NCBI RefSeq assembly: GCF_024749165.1
Contig: NZ_CP087190.1
Coordinates: 5,243,501 to 5,307,500 of the forward strand
Direction: 5' to 3'
Source of the DNA: Pseudomonas sp. B21-023
GTDB lineage: Bacteria; Pseudomonadota; Gammaproteobacteria; Pseudomonadales; Pseudomonadaceae
Length of the DNA: 64,000 nt
A program made the position numbers and the translations under genes. Each line of letters begins with the position of its first letter. Within the stretch, counting starts at the first letter, position 1. Of the stretch, positions 42,617 through 51,345 are shown piece after piece. A model generated the notes under the pieces. That model was not told where the DNA came from, searched no databases, and saw only the letters and a program-made list of their open reading frames with translations.

Positions 42617-43230
42617 GCCTGGGGCACCTCGCCCTGGTGCTTGTTGCCCATCATGTGCCCGAGCTTGTCGGCCTTGGTGGCCAGGTACAGGCGGTTGTGC
42701 GGGTTGTGGCCAGTGTGCAGCGGTACGCGCTCGGCGACCTTGATGCTCATGTCGGTCAGGGCCTTTACCTTGCGCGGATTGTTGGTCATCAGACGCAACG
42801 ACTTCACGCCCAGGTGCTCGAGCATCGGCAGGCACATGGCGTAGTCACGCTGGTCGGCGGCGAAGCCCAGGCGCTCGTTGGCCTCGACGGTGTCGGCACC
42901 GCCGTCTTGCAGTTCGTAGGCGCGGATCTTGTTCAGCAGGCCGATGCCACGGCCTTCCTGGCGCAGGTACAGCAGTACGCCACGGCCTTCACGGGCGATG
43001 GCCTGCAATGCGGCCTCCAGCTGCGAGCCACAGTCGCAACGCTGGCTGAACAGCGCATCGCCAGTCAGGCACTCGGAGTGCAGACGCCCCAGCACCGGCT
43101 CGCCGTCGGCGATATCACCCAGGCTGAGCACCACGTGCTCGCGGCCAGTGGCTTCGTCGAGGAAGCCATGCATGGTGAAGGTCGCAAAGGGAGTAGGGAG
43201 TTTCGAGGCGGCAACAAAGACGACGGGCAC
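42613..43230 (-). CDS. ribA: GTP cyclohydrolase II
   Basis: 205 residues starting with GTG (AGGAG 6 bases upstream). Zinc ligands in HSECLTGDALFSQRCDCG, GTP-binding YLRQEGRGIGLLNKI and MTNNPRKVKAL are all intact. It opens GTP to start riboflavin synthesis. This stand-alone copy matters because the cyclohydrolase-like half of RibBA in this window lacks the zinc cysteines. A 150-base gap upstream suggests an independent promoter. Confidence 0.95.
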   Translation of the reverse strand: MPVVFVAASKLPTPFATFTMHGFLDEATGREHVVLSLGDIADGEPVLGRLHSECLTGDALFSQRCDCGSQLEAALQAIAREGRGVLLYLRQEGRGIGLLNKIRAYELQDGGADTVEANERLGFAADQRDYAMCLPMLEHLGVKSLRLMTNNPRKVKALTDMSIKVAERVPLHTGHNPHNRLYLATKADKLGHMMGNKHQGEVPQA

Positions 43231-43380
43231 GTTGTGCTCCTGGGCAGTAGGATTTTTCAGATCGGTCGATTGTATCAGCAGCCCGGCGCAGGTGCGCAGG
43301 AGGAATATCGTGGCTTAAGATCGAAAAGTTAGATGCATATGGCCGCACACCGGCCCCTGCGGGAGCGGACTGCGGGGCAT

Positions 43381-44127
43381 TTATTGATGAGGCAGGTGAT
43401 CATCCGTAAACGGATAAGGCTGCTTCCAGCGCTCAAAGATCGGCTTCAGCTCGCCGCTGCGCACCAGTTGCCCCATGCGCCGGTCGAACAGGTCGCGCAG
43501 GGCCTTGCCCTGTTCGCTGTGGGCGAAGGCCAGATACAACGGCAGCTCGGCGACGTGGGTGCGGCGAAAGCGCGTGGCATCGGGCGCCTGGCCAAGCACG
43601 TAGTCGACCTCGGCGAGCGCATCGATGTAGAAATCGACCCGGTCATGTTCGAGCATGGGCAGGATGCCCTCGCGCCGCTGGATCTCGCGGAAGTTGTGGA
43701 CCTCGGGCAGATAGCTGGCGTAGTCGTAGCCGCGCACCCAGGCCAGCCGGTACTGGCCGATGGTCTCGAGCGTTGGCACCGGTTTGTCGACCAGGCCCAA
43801 GGCATAGATATGGTCCTGGTCGAAGTACCACTGCGGGTACAGGTTGTCGGCGTTCTCTTCCTTGTAGGAGCCTACCCAGGCATCCGCCTCGCCGCGTTTC
43901 ACCAGCCCGACGGCGCGGCTGTAGGGCGCGCTCTTGACCACGACCTTGACCCCGGCCGGCTCGAACACCTTGCGCAACACGTCCCAGGCCAGCCCGCTGC
44001 CATCGGCATTGGTGTAGTCGACCCACGCCTCGCTGACCAGACGCACCTGCGCCGGCGCCTCCTGGGCCATCGCACCCGGTCCCGCGACCAATAGCATCGA
44101 TGCCAGCACCACAGCCTTCAGGCCCAT
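43381..44127 (-). CDS. Periplasmic substrate-binding protein (SBP_bac_3 type)
   Basis: 248 residues from ATG 44127 with AGGGAGCG upstream; signal peptide to about AMAQE. The body follows the polar amino-acid-type binding fold (LAWDVLRKVFEPAGVKVVVKSAPYSRAVGLVKRGEADAWVGSY...; LRDLFDRRMGQLVRSGELKPIFERW). No permease or ATPase gene is adjacent, so it is an orphan that may sense or bind a ligand. It starts 16 bases after pgpA ends. Confidence 0.85.
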   Translation of the reverse strand: MGLKAVVLASMLLVAGPGAMAQEAPAQVRLVSEAWVDYTNADGSGLAWDVLRKVFEPAGVKVVVKSAPYSRAVGLVKRGEADAWVGSYKEENADNLYPQWYFDQDHIYALGLVDKPVPTLETIGQYRLAWVRGYDYASYLPEVHNFREIQRREGILPMLEHDRVDFYIDALAEVDYVLGQAPDATRFRRTHVAELPLYLAFAHSEQGKALRDLFDRRMGQLVRSGELKPIFERWKQPYPFTDDHLPHQ

Positions 44128-44143
44128 TGCAACGCTCCCTGTC

Positions 44144-44647
44144 TCAGGCCACCGCCCACACCAGAACCTGCATGCCCAGCCAGGCGAACACGCCGGCCAG
44201 GATATCGTCGAGCATGATGCCGAACCCACCATGCACATGGCGGTCGACCCAGCGGATCGGCCACGGCTTGAGGATGTCGAAGAAGCGGAACATCAGGAAC
44301 CCCGCCAGCAGCCACTGCCAACCTTCCGGCACCAGCCACAGGGTGATCCACATGCCGACGATCTCGTCCCAGACAATGCCCTCGTGGTCGTGCACGCGCA
44401 AGTCGTTGGCCACCTTGCCGCACAACCACACGCCGAACAGCATGCTGATGCCCAGCAACAGCCAATAGCCCCAGTCGGGCAACATCTGCCACAGCGGGAT
44501 GAACGGCAGCGCCACCAGCGAACCCCAGGTTCCCGGGGCCTTGGGCAAAGTCCCGGAGCCGAAGCCGAAGGCGATGAAGTGCCACGGGTTGCGCCAGACC
44601 GAAGGCGGAACGAACTCCGCAGGCACCTGGTTGGGGTGGTCGGTCAC
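44144..44647 (-). CDS. pgpA: Phosphatidylglycerophosphatase A
   Basis: 167 residues starting GTG, overlapping the thiL stop (GTGA). Family features: GFGSGTLPKAPGTWGSLVALP, HDHEGIVWDEIVGMW with the acidic metal-binding pair, FRFFDILKPWPIRWVD, and GGFGIMLDDILAG. It removes phosphate from phosphatidylglycerophosphate at the inner membrane. The thiL-pgpA pairing is conserved in gammaproteobacteria. Confidence 0.95.
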   Translation of the reverse strand: MTDHPNQVPAEFVPPSVWRNPWHFIAFGFGSGTLPKAPGTWGSLVALPFIPLWQMLPDWGYWLLLGISMLFGVWLCGKVANDLRVHDHEGIVWDEIVGMWITLWLVPEGWQWLLAGFLMFRFFDILKPWPIRWVDRHVHGGFGIMLDDILAGVFAWLGMQVLVWAVA

Positions 44648-45600
44648 GGTGTCTCCCTGAAATGTTGATAGCCCCGCTGCACGGGGGTGATGTCCTGGCC
44701 TTGCGGGTCACGCAAGGTCACGCCCTGGCCTTCCAGTACACGACCGATGACGTGCACCTCGCGGGCCAGGGCGGTCAGTGCGCTTTCCGGCACGGTGAAC
44801 GCCAGCACGTAGTCGTCACCACCGGTGAGCGCTGCATGCAAGGCCGCTTCTCGACCGAGGAAAGCCTGTAAAGGAGCAGACACGGGGACCTGCGCCAGGT
44901 TCACCTGCAGCGCTACGCCGGACGCCTTGGCGATATGCCCGCAGTCGGCCAGCAGGCCGTCGGAAACATCCAGCGCCGCCGTGGCCAGGCCACGCAGGCG
45001 CTCGCCAAGTTGCAGTTGTGGCAAGGGCGACCAATAGTGCTCCAGCAGCGGACCGGCCACATCGGCAGCCGCCTCGCGTTCGCCCAGCACCAGCGGCAAG
45101 GCCCCTGCCGCATTGCCCAGGAAACCACCGACACACAGCAGGTCGCCCGGCTGCGCGCCGCTGCGACGCAGCGCCTGACCGGTCGGCACCCGGCCAAACA
45201 CGGTCACGGTGATGCTCAACGGGCCGCGGGTGGTGTCGCCACCAATCAGGCTGATGCCGCAGCGCGCGGCCATGCGGCCGAGGCCGTCGGCAAAGCCGGC
45301 AAGCCATTGCGCGCCGACCTGGGGCAAGGTGAGGGCAAGGGTAAAGCCGATGGCCGTGGCGCCCATGGCCGCCAGGTCGCTGACCGCCACGGCCAGCGAA
45401 CGCTGGCCGAGTAGCAACGGGTCGCACACTGCGGGGAAATGCACACCGGCCACGAGCGTGTCGGTGGAGATCGCCAGCTGCTCGCCGGCAGGCAGGTCCA
45501 GCAGGGCACAGTCGTCGCCGATCCCCAGGGCCACGCCCTCGCCGCCCTGCGCACAGGGCGCTGCGGCGAAGAAATGACGGATCAGCTCGAACTCACCCAT
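44644..45600 (-). CDS. thiL: Thiamine-monophosphate kinase
   Basis: 318 residues with ThiL signatures: GIGDDCALLD, STDTLVAGVHF, SDLAAMGATAIGFTLALTLP, SLIGGDTTRG and TAALDVSDGLLADCGHI. It phosphorylates thiamin phosphate to the cofactor thiamin diphosphate with ATP. It lies 18 bases downstream of nusB in the same direction. Confidence 0.95.
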   Translation of the reverse strand: MGEFELIRHFFAAAPCAQGGEGVALGIGDDCALLDLPAGEQLAISTDTLVAGVHFPAVCDPLLLGQRSLAVAVSDLAAMGATAIGFTLALTLPQVGAQWLAGFADGLGRMAARCGISLIGGDTTRGPLSITVTVFGRVPTGQALRRSGAQPGDLLCVGGFLGNAAGALPLVLGEREAAADVAGPLLEHYWSPLPQLQLGERLRGLATAALDVSDGLLADCGHIAKASGVALQVNLAQVPVSAPLQAFLGREAALHAALTGGDDYVLAFTVPESALTALAREVHVIGRVLEGQGVTLRDPQGQDITPVQRGYQHFRETP

Positions 45601-45618
45601 GGCTCGTCAGCGCCGCGA

Positions 45619-46119
45619 TCAGCGCTTGTTCGCCTTGACTTCCGCCTCACGCAGACGCGGAGCCAGCTTGTCGAGCACGCCGTTGACGAACTTGTGGCCG
45701 TCAGTGGCGCCGAACACCTTCGCCAGCTCCACACCTTCGTTGATGACGACGCGGTACGGCACGTCGACGCGCATCATGAATTCCCAGGTGGACAGGCGCA
45801 GCACGGCCAGCTCGACCGGGTCGAGCTCTTCCAGCGGCGTATCCAGGCAAGGCTTGAGCGCCTCGTCGATCTCGGCCTTCTTCGCCGGGACCCCGTGCAG
45901 GATCTCGCGGAAGTAGGCGCCGTCGATATCGGTGAAATCGTTGTCGACCCGGAACTGCGCCTCGACCTCGTTCAGCGAATGCTTGGCCATGTGCCACTGG
46001 TAGAGCGCTTGCGTGGCGAGCTTGCGGGCTTCGCGACGCTTGGCGCTCTTCGAGGGCTTGCCGGCATCCGCGGGTTTTGGATCGCGCGGGTTGAAACGAT
46101 CGCTTTCGTCGCTAATCAC
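45619..46119 (-). CDS. nusB: Transcription antitermination factor NusB
   Basis: 166 residues starting at GTG 46119, which overlaps the ribH stop (GTGA). The all-helical family core is present: RREARKLATQALYQWHMAK, DGAYFREILHGV, ELDPVELAVLRLSTWEFM, VPYRVVINEGVELAKVFGATDGHKFVNGVLDKLA. It joins NusE (S10) on boxA RNA to antiterminate rRNA transcription. The ribH-nusB order is conserved. Confidence 0.95.
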   Translation of the reverse strand: MISDESDRFNPRDPKPADAGKPSKSAKRREARKLATQALYQWHMAKHSLNEVEAQFRVDNDFTDIDGAYFREILHGVPAKKAEIDEALKPCLDTPLEELDPVELAVLRLSTWEFMMRVDVPYRVVINEGVELAKVFGATDGHKFVNGVLDKLAPRLREAEVKANKR

Positions 46120-46592
46120 TTGGCCTCCAACTGCGCCAGCAGGCTGACCATTTCCAGAGCGGACAGGGCAGCTTCGGCACCTTTGTTGCCGGCCTTGGTG
46201 CCGGAACGCTCGATGGCCTGCTCGATGGAATCGACGGTCAGTACGCCGAAGGCCACCGGAACACCGAACTCCATGGACACCTGGGCCAGGCCCTTGGTGC
46301 ACTCGCCCGCCACGTATTCGAAGTGCGGGGTACCGCCACGGATCACCGCGCCCAGGGCGACGATCGCGTTATAAGCGCCCTGTTGGGCGACTTTCTGTGC
46401 CACCAGCGGGATTTCGAACGCGCCCGGGGCACGGATGATGGTGATGTCGCTTTCGCTGACGCCGTGGCGCACCAGGGCATCGACTGCACCGCTTACCAGG
46501 CTTTCGACGACGAAGCTGTTGAAGCGGCCAACCACCAAAGCATAGCGACCTTTGGGGGCGATGAAGGTACCTTCGATGGTCTTCAGGGTCAT
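46116..46592 (-). CDS. ribH: 6,7-dimethyl-8-ribityllumazine synthase
   Basis: 158 residues: GRYALVVGRFNSFVVESLVSGAVDAL, RAPGAFEIPLVAQKVAQ, ALGAVIRGGTPHFEYVAGECTKGL, VPVAFGVLTVDSIEQAIERSG and a C-terminal GNKGAEAALSALEM are standard for lumazine synthase. It condenses the RibB and RibD products to the lumazine precursor and forms a 60-mer or pentamer. It follows ribBA by 91 bases. Confidence 0.96.
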   Translation of the reverse strand: MTLKTIEGTFIAPKGRYALVVGRFNSFVVESLVSGAVDALVRHGVSESDITIIRAPGAFEIPLVAQKVAQQGAYNAIVALGAVIRGGTPHFEYVAGECTKGLAQVSMEFGVPVAFGVLTVDSIEQAIERSGTKAGNKGAEAALSALEMVSLLAQLEAK

Positions 46593-46683
46593 TCCGGAGT
46601 TCTCATCTTCAAGAGCGAGGCCGCGCTGTGGCGGCCTCGGGAGGGTTTTGACTCGAGCTTAAGGGCGATCAGGCCGCCTCAAG

Positions 46684-47775
46684 TCACTCGGAGGGCACGT
46701 ATTCTACAACTTCCAGATCGAATCCGGATATCGCATTGAACTTCATCGGCGAACTCATCAGGCGCATCTTGCGCACACCGAGGTCGCGCAGGATCTGCGA
46801 ACCGGCACCGACGGTGCTGTAGGTGGTGGGTGCCTTGGGCTGCGCATCGCCCGCACTTTCGCGGATGTGCGCCAGCAGCACGTCGCCGTCCAGCGGGTGG
46901 CCCAGCAACAGGACCACGCCGCTGCCGGCCTCGGCCACCGCGGCCATGGCCGCGCGCAGGCTCCAGCGCCCCGGCTGCTTGACCAGCAGCAGGTCGCGCA
47001 GCGGATCCATGTTGTGCACCCGCACCAGCGTCGGCTCTTCGGCGCAGATCTTGCCGAGCGTCAGGGCCATGTGCACGTCGCCTTCCACCGCGTCACGGTA
47101 GGTGACCAGGTTGAATTCGCCCAGCTCGCTCTCGATCGGCTGCTCGGACACGCGCTGCACGGTGCGCTCGTGGATCATGCGGTAGTGGATCAGGTCGGCG
47201 ATGGTGCCGATCTTCAAGCCATGCTCGGCAGCGAACACTTCCAGCTCGGCGCGGCGCGACATGGTGCCGTCGTCGTTCATCACCTCGCAGATCACCCCGC
47301 TTGGCTCGAAACCGGCCATGCGCGCCAGGTCGCAGGCCGCCTCGGTGTGGCCGGCACGGGCCAGGGTGCCGCCGGGCTGGGCCATCAGCGGGAAGATATG
47401 CCCAGGGCTGACGATGTCCTCGGCCTTGGCGTCCTTGGCCGCGGCGGCCTGCACGGTACGGGCGCGGTCGGCGGCGGAGATGCCGGTGGTGACGCCTTCG
47501 GCGGCCTCGATCGACACAGTGAACTTGGTGCCGAAGCCCGAACCGTTGCGCGGCGCCATCAGCGGCAGCTTCAGGGTTTCGCAGCGCTCGCGGGTCATCG
47601 GCATGCAGATCAGGCCACGGGCGTGCTTGGCCATGAAATTGATGTGCTCGGGCAGGCAGCATTCGGCTGCCATGATGATGTCGCCTTCGTTCTCGCGGTC
47701 TTCGTCATCCATGAGGATGACCATTTTGCCCTGGCGGATGTCTTCGACCAGTTCTTCGATGCTGTTGAGCGCCAC
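46684..47775 (-). CDS. ribBA: RibBA: DHBP synthase with degenerate GTP-cyclohydrolase-II-like domain
   Basis: 363 residues from GTG 47775, with AGGGGG upstream. Residues 1-200 are an intact DHBP synthase (DDEDRENEGDIIMAAE; GSGFGTKFTVSIEAAEGVTTGISAADR; PGHIFPLMAQPGGTLARAGHTEA). The second half has the GCH II outline, but where RibA has HSECLTGDALFSQRCDCG it reads VRVHNMDPLRDLL, so the zinc cysteines are lost. This half is probably structural or regulatory. Confidence 0.93.
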   Translation of the reverse strand: MALNSIEELVEDIRQGKMVILMDDEDRENEGDIIMAAECCLPEHINFMAKHARGLICMPMTRERCETLKLPLMAPRNGSGFGTKFTVSIEAAEGVTTGISAADRARTVQAAAAKDAKAEDIVSPGHIFPLMAQPGGTLARAGHTEAACDLARMAGFEPSGVICEVMNDDGTMSRRAELEVFAAEHGLKIGTIADLIHYRMIHERTVQRVSEQPIESELGEFNLVTYRDAVEGDVHMALTLGKICAEEPTLVRVHNMDPLRDLLLVKQPGRWSLRAAMAAVAEAGSGVVLLLGHPLDGDVLLAHIRESAGDAQPKAPTTYSTVGAGSQILRDLGVRKMRLMSSPMKFNAISGFDLEVVEYVPSE

Positions 47776-47793
47776 GCGGCACCCCCTTCTCAA

Positions 47794-48459
47794 TCAGGAT
47801 TTCAAGAAGCCGTTGGCGGCCAGGAAGCTTTCGGTGATGCCACTGCCTTTGCTCGGCTCGGCGGCCTTGTCGCCCAGCAGCAGACGCTCCAGGTAACGGG
47901 CCAGCAGGTCGACCTCAAGGTTCACCCGACGCCCTGCTCGGTAGTCGGCCATGATGGTTTCGGACAGGGTGTGCGGGACGATGGTCAGCTCGAACTCGGC
48001 GCCATCGACTTCGTTGACCGTCAGGCTGGTGCCGTCGACGGTGATCGAGCCCTTGTGGGCGATGTACTTGGCCAGCTCCTTGGGCGCACGCACGCGGAAC
48101 TGGATGGCGCGGGCGCTATCGGCGCGCGAGACGATCTCGCCGACACCGTCGACGTGGCCGCTGACCAGGTGGCCGCCCAGGCGGGTGGTCGGGGTCAGGG
48201 CCTTTTCCAGGTTGACCCGGCTGCCGCTCTTGAGGTCGACCATGGCCGTGCGCTTGAGGGTCTCGACGCTGACGTCGGCCCAGAAGCCGTCGCCGGGCAG
48301 CTCGACGGCGGTCAGGCACACGCCGTTGACCGCGATGCTGTCGCCAAGCTTGACGTCGGCCAGGTCGAGCTTGCCGGTCTCGACATAGACACGCACGTCA
48401 CCGCCCTTGGGGGTGAGGCTGCGGATGGTGCCGATGGATTCGATGATGCCGGTGAACAT
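47794..48459 (-). CDS. ribE: Riboflavin synthase, alpha subunit
   Basis: 221 residues made of two homologous lumazine-binding halves: MFTGIIESIGTI...GDSIAVNGVCLTAVEL...LGGHLVSGHVDGVGEI and YIAHKGSITVDGTSLTVNEV...RVNLEVDLLARYLERLL. It dismutates two lumazine molecules into riboflavin and the RibD product. It lies 42 bases after ribD and 18 before ribBA. The name ribC is also used. Confidence 0.95.
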   Translation of the reverse strand: MFTGIIESIGTIRSLTPKGGDVRVYVETGKLDLADVKLGDSIAVNGVCLTAVELPGDGFWADVSVETLKRTAMVDLKSGSRVNLEKALTPTTRLGGHLVSGHVDGVGEIVSRADSARAIQFRVRAPKELAKYIAHKGSITVDGTSLTVNEVDGAEFELTIVPHTLSETIMADYRAGRRVNLEVDLLARYLERLLLGDKAAEPSKGSGITESFLAANGFLKS

Positions 48460-48501
48460 GCTGTTCTCCTCAAGTACGGGCTGCGCGAAGCAAGCCAGGC
48501 A

Positions 48502-49629
48502 TTATACGCCGGGGGCCGGCAGGGGGATGGCAGTGACTCGCCAGTCATCGCCGACCGCGCGCATGTCGGTAATCTTCAGCCGCGGCGCCTCGCTCATTTT
48601 CGACAACGGCCAGTCCAGCAGCGGACGGGCATCGGAGCCGAGGAAGGTGCCGGCGACGAACAACTGGTACTCGTCGACCAGGCCCTGGCGGGCGAAGGCG
48701 CCGACCAGGCCGGCGCCGGCTTCCAGGAGGATTTCGTTGACGCCGCGCCCGGCCAGCACCCGCAGCAGGGCCGGCAAGTCGACGCGGCCGTCGCTGCCGG
48801 GCAGGTCGAGCAACTCATGGCCGGCGGCGGCATAACGAGGGTCCTCGCCGGCGGCAGTCACCACCAGCGCCGGGCCGGCCTGGAAGAACGGCGCGTCCAG
48901 TGGCAGGCGCAGGCGCCCGTCAATCAGCACGCGCAGCGGCGGGCGCGACACGGCCAGGGCGGTGAGCGCCTCATCCAGGCCCAGTTCTTCGCCACGCACG
49001 GTCATGCGGGCGTTGTCGAACAGCACGCTTTCGGCGCTGGTCAGCACCACGCTGGACCGGGCGCGCAGGCGCTGGACCGCGGCACGGGCGGCGGGGCCGG
49101 TGATCCACTGGCTCTCGCCACTGGCCATGGCAGTGCGACCGTCCAGGCTCATCGCCAGCTTGGCGCGCACGAATGGCAGGCCGTGCTCCATACGTTTGAG
49201 GAAGCCTGGGTTGAGGGCGCGGGCCTCGGCTTCGAGCACCCCGCTGGCGACCTCGATGCCGGCCTCGCTCAGACGGCGCAGGCCATTGCCGGCCACTTGC
49301 GGGTTGGGGTCCTGCATGGCCGCCACCACCCGCGCCACCCCGGCGTTGACCAGGGCTTCGGCGCACGGCGGCGTGCGCCCATGGTGGCTGCAGGGCTCGA
49401 GGGTGACGTAGGCACAGGCGCCTCGGGCGCGCTCGCCGGCCTGGCGCAGGGCGTGGACCTCGGCGTGCGGCTCGCCAGCACGCACATGCCAGCCCTCGCC
49501 GACCACCTCGCCATCGCGCACGATCACGCAGCCCACGCGGGGGTTGGGGTGGGTGCTGTACAGGCCCTTGCGGGCCAGTTCCACGGCCCGGGCCATGTAG
49601 TGGGCGTCGAGAATGGTTTGGCTGGACAT
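48502..49629 (-). CDS. ribD: Bifunctional riboflavin deaminase/reductase
   Basis: 375 residues. The N-terminal deaminase has zinc motifs HAEVHALRQAGERARGACAYVTLEPCSHHGRTPPC, and the C-terminal reductase domain has RAKLAMSLDGRTAMASGESQWITG and LLEAGAGLVGAFARQGLVDEYQL. It catalyses two steps between the GTP cyclohydrolase II product and the ribitylamino uracil phosphate. It starts 2 bases after the nrdR stop. Confidence 0.95.
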   Translation of the reverse strand: MSSQTILDAHYMARAVELARKGLYSTHPNPRVGCVIVRDGEVVGEGWHVRAGEPHAEVHALRQAGERARGACAYVTLEPCSHHGRTPPCAEALVNAGVARVVAAMQDPNPQVAGNGLRRLSEAGIEVASGVLEAEARALNPGFLKRMEHGLPFVRAKLAMSLDGRTAMASGESQWITGPAARAAVQRLRARSSVVLTSAESVLFDNARMTVRGEELGLDEALTALAVSRPPLRVLIDGRLRLPLDAPFFQAGPALVVTAAGEDPRYAAAGHELLDLPGSDGRVDLPALLRVLAGRGVNEILLEAGAGLVGAFARQGLVDEYQLFVAGTFLGSDARPLLDWPLSKMSEAPRLKITDMRAVGDDWRVTAIPLPAPGV

Positions 49630-49631
49630 GC

Positions 49632-50096
49632 TTACTCTTTGGCTGGCTCGCGGGCCAGGCGGTCGATTTCTTCGCGGAATTCGTCGAGGTCCTGGAAACG
49701 CCGGTAGACCGAGGCGAATCGGATGTAGGCCACTTCGTCGAGCTTGCGCAGCTCGGCCATCACCATCTCACCGACCACCAGCGATTTCACTTCACGCTCG
49801 CCAGTGGCACGCAGGCGGCTCTTGATGTGCGCCAGCGCCGCTTCCAGGCGCTCGACGCTGACCGGGCGCTTTTCCAGCGCGCGCTGCATGCCGGCCCGCA
49901 GCTTGTCCTCATCGAAGGGCTGGCGCGTGCCGTCCTGCTTGATCAGCCGCGGCAGCACCAGCTCGGCGGTTTCGAAGGTGGTGAAACGTTCGCCGCAAGC
50001 GACGCACTCGCGACGGCGACGCACCTGTTCGCCCTCGGCGACCAGGCGCGAGTCGATGACCTTGGTGTCGTTGGCGCCGCAAAACGGACAGTGCAT
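49632..50096 (-). CDS. nrdR: Transcriptional repressor NrdR
   Basis: 154 residues from ATG 50096. Zinc ribbon: CPFC at 3-6 and CVAC at 31-34; then an ATP-cone domain (LVLPRLIKQDGTRQPFDEDKLRAGMQRAL; KSLVVGEMVMAELRKLDEVAYIRFASVYRRF). It binds NrdR boxes and represses ribonucleotide reductase genes in response to ATP/dATP. First gene of the minus-strand riboflavin run. The frame stays open far upstream to 51203, but this is a shadow of the divergent genes. Confidence 0.96.
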   Translation of the reverse strand: MHCPFCGANDTKVIDSRLVAEGEQVRRRRECVACGERFTTFETAELVLPRLIKQDGTRQPFDEDKLRAGMQRALEKRPVSVERLEAALAHIKSRLRATGEREVKSLVVGEMVMAELRKLDEVAYIRFASVYRRFQDLDEFREEIDRLAREPAKE

Positions 50097-50201
50097 GGTG
50101 GCAGGCAACAAAAAAAGGGAGGGCCATGGTAGCGCATTGCACTGGCAAGACAAGCCAAAGGGTTTACCATCCATGCAAATCTGCCCGTGAAGGACGACCC
50201 C

Positions 50202-50654
50202 ATGTACCCTCGAGCGCTCGTCGTGCTGTGTTGCGCCGCCCTGCTCGCCGCCTGCGGCAGCGACCGCCCCAAGCCGGAACAGGCCCCGGCGCCGGTGCCG
50301 GCCAAGGTGGCGAAGAAGACCGAACCCCTGGGCCCGCTGCCGGCCTACCAGCGCGAGCTGAGCGGTACCCTGATGGAAATCCCGGCAGGTGCCGATGTGG
50401 AGCTGGCCCTGCTGGTGATCGACGAGCGCGGCCGCCCACAGCAACTGCTGGCCAGCAGTACCCTGAGCGGCACCGGCCAGGCCCTGCCCTACCGCCTGCG
50501 CTTCAACCCCGAAGCCTTCCCTGCCGGCGCGCGGGTCGAACTGCGTGGCCGCGCCAGCCGCTCCGGGCAACTGATCCTGCACCTCCCTCCGGTGCGCATC
50601 GCCCAGGCCCAGACCCAGGCCACCGGCCCGCTGCGTTTCGAAAAGGCACCGTAG
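50202..50654 (+). CDS. YbaY-like lipoprotein
   Basis: 150 residues from ATG 50202 with AAGGA 8 bases upstream. A lipoprotein signal with lipobox LLAAC is followed by a Pro/Ala-rich linker and a beta-sandwich domain (ELSGTLMEIPAGADVELALLVIDERGRPQQLLASSTLSG...LPYRLRFNPEAFPAGARVELRGRA). This is the YbaY-type pattern. Function unknown; probably outer-membrane anchored. The next gene starts right after its stop. Confidence 0.8.
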   Translation: MYPRALVVLCCAALLAACGSDRPKPEQAPAPVPAKVAKKTEPLGPLPAYQRELSGTLMEIPAGADVELALLVIDERGRPQQLLASSTLSGTGQALPYRLRFNPEAFPAGARVELRGRASRSGQLILHLPPVRIAQAQTQATGPLRFEKAP

Positions 50655-51314
50655 ATGGCCCCGCTGGCCCTGCAACAGGCCTTGAGCCGCCTGATCGGCG
50701 AAGCGCGCCTGATCGTCAGCGAACTGCCCGAATGCGATCTGAAACTCTGGTTGATCGACGACCAGAACATGGATCGCGCATTCAGCAGCGAGGAAACCCG
50801 GCGCATTCTCGAAGAGCCACCCTACTGGAGCTTCTGCTGGGCCAGCGGCCTGGCCATGGCGCGCTACCTGGCCGAGCAACCGCACTGGGTGCGTGGCAAG
50901 CGCGTGCTGGATTTCGGCGCAGGCTCCGGCATCGCCGGAATCGCCGCCGCCCGGGCCGGCGCGCTGGAAGTAGTGGCCTGCGACCTCGACCCGTTGGCCT
51001 TGGACGCCTGCCGCGCCAACGCCGCACTGAACGGCGTGACGCTGGGCTACAGCCGCGATTTCTTCGCCGAGGACGACCGCTTCGACCTGATTCTGGTCGC
51101 CGATGTACTGTACGACCGCGCCAACCTGCCGTTGCTGGACGCATTCCTCAGCCGTGGCCGCCAGGCACTGGTGGCCGACTCGCGGGTGCGTGACTTCAGC
51201 CATCCGCTGTACCGCCCGCTCGGCGTGCTGGAAGCGCTAACCCTGCCGGATCTGGCCGAGCCGCACGAATTCCGCCGCGTCAGCCTGTACCACGCCAGCC
51301 GCGAGCCCTTATAG
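50655..51314 (+). CDS. Class I SAM-dependent methyltransferase (PrmA/ETFBKMT-like)
   Basis: 219 residues. SAM-binding motif I is VLDFGAGSGIAGIAAARAGA, motif II VVACDLDPLALDACRANAALNG and the post-motif DLILVADVLYDR, where the (D/N)VxY pattern is typical of lysine methyltransferases related to ETF-beta methylases. It would methylate a protein substrate; which one is not known. The gene abuts the lipoprotein gene with no gap. Confidence 0.82.
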   Translation: MAPLALQQALSRLIGEARLIVSELPECDLKLWLIDDQNMDRAFSSEETRRILEEPPYWSFCWASGLAMARYLAEQPHWVRGKRVLDFGAGSGIAGIAAARAGALEVVACDLDPLALDACRANAALNGVTLGYSRDFFAEDDRFDLILVADVLYDRANLPLLDAFLSRGRQALVADSRVRDFSHPLYRPLGVLEALTLPDLAEPHEFRRVSLYHASREPL

Positions 51315-51345
51315 TGGGGGCATTCACGGATTTGCGAGAGTTGCG

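Noticed and set aside
49632..51203. 523-residue frame extending nrdR upstream
   Set aside because: NrdR is complete from ATG 50096 at its normal length; the extra part is antisense to the lipoprotein and methyltransferase genes.
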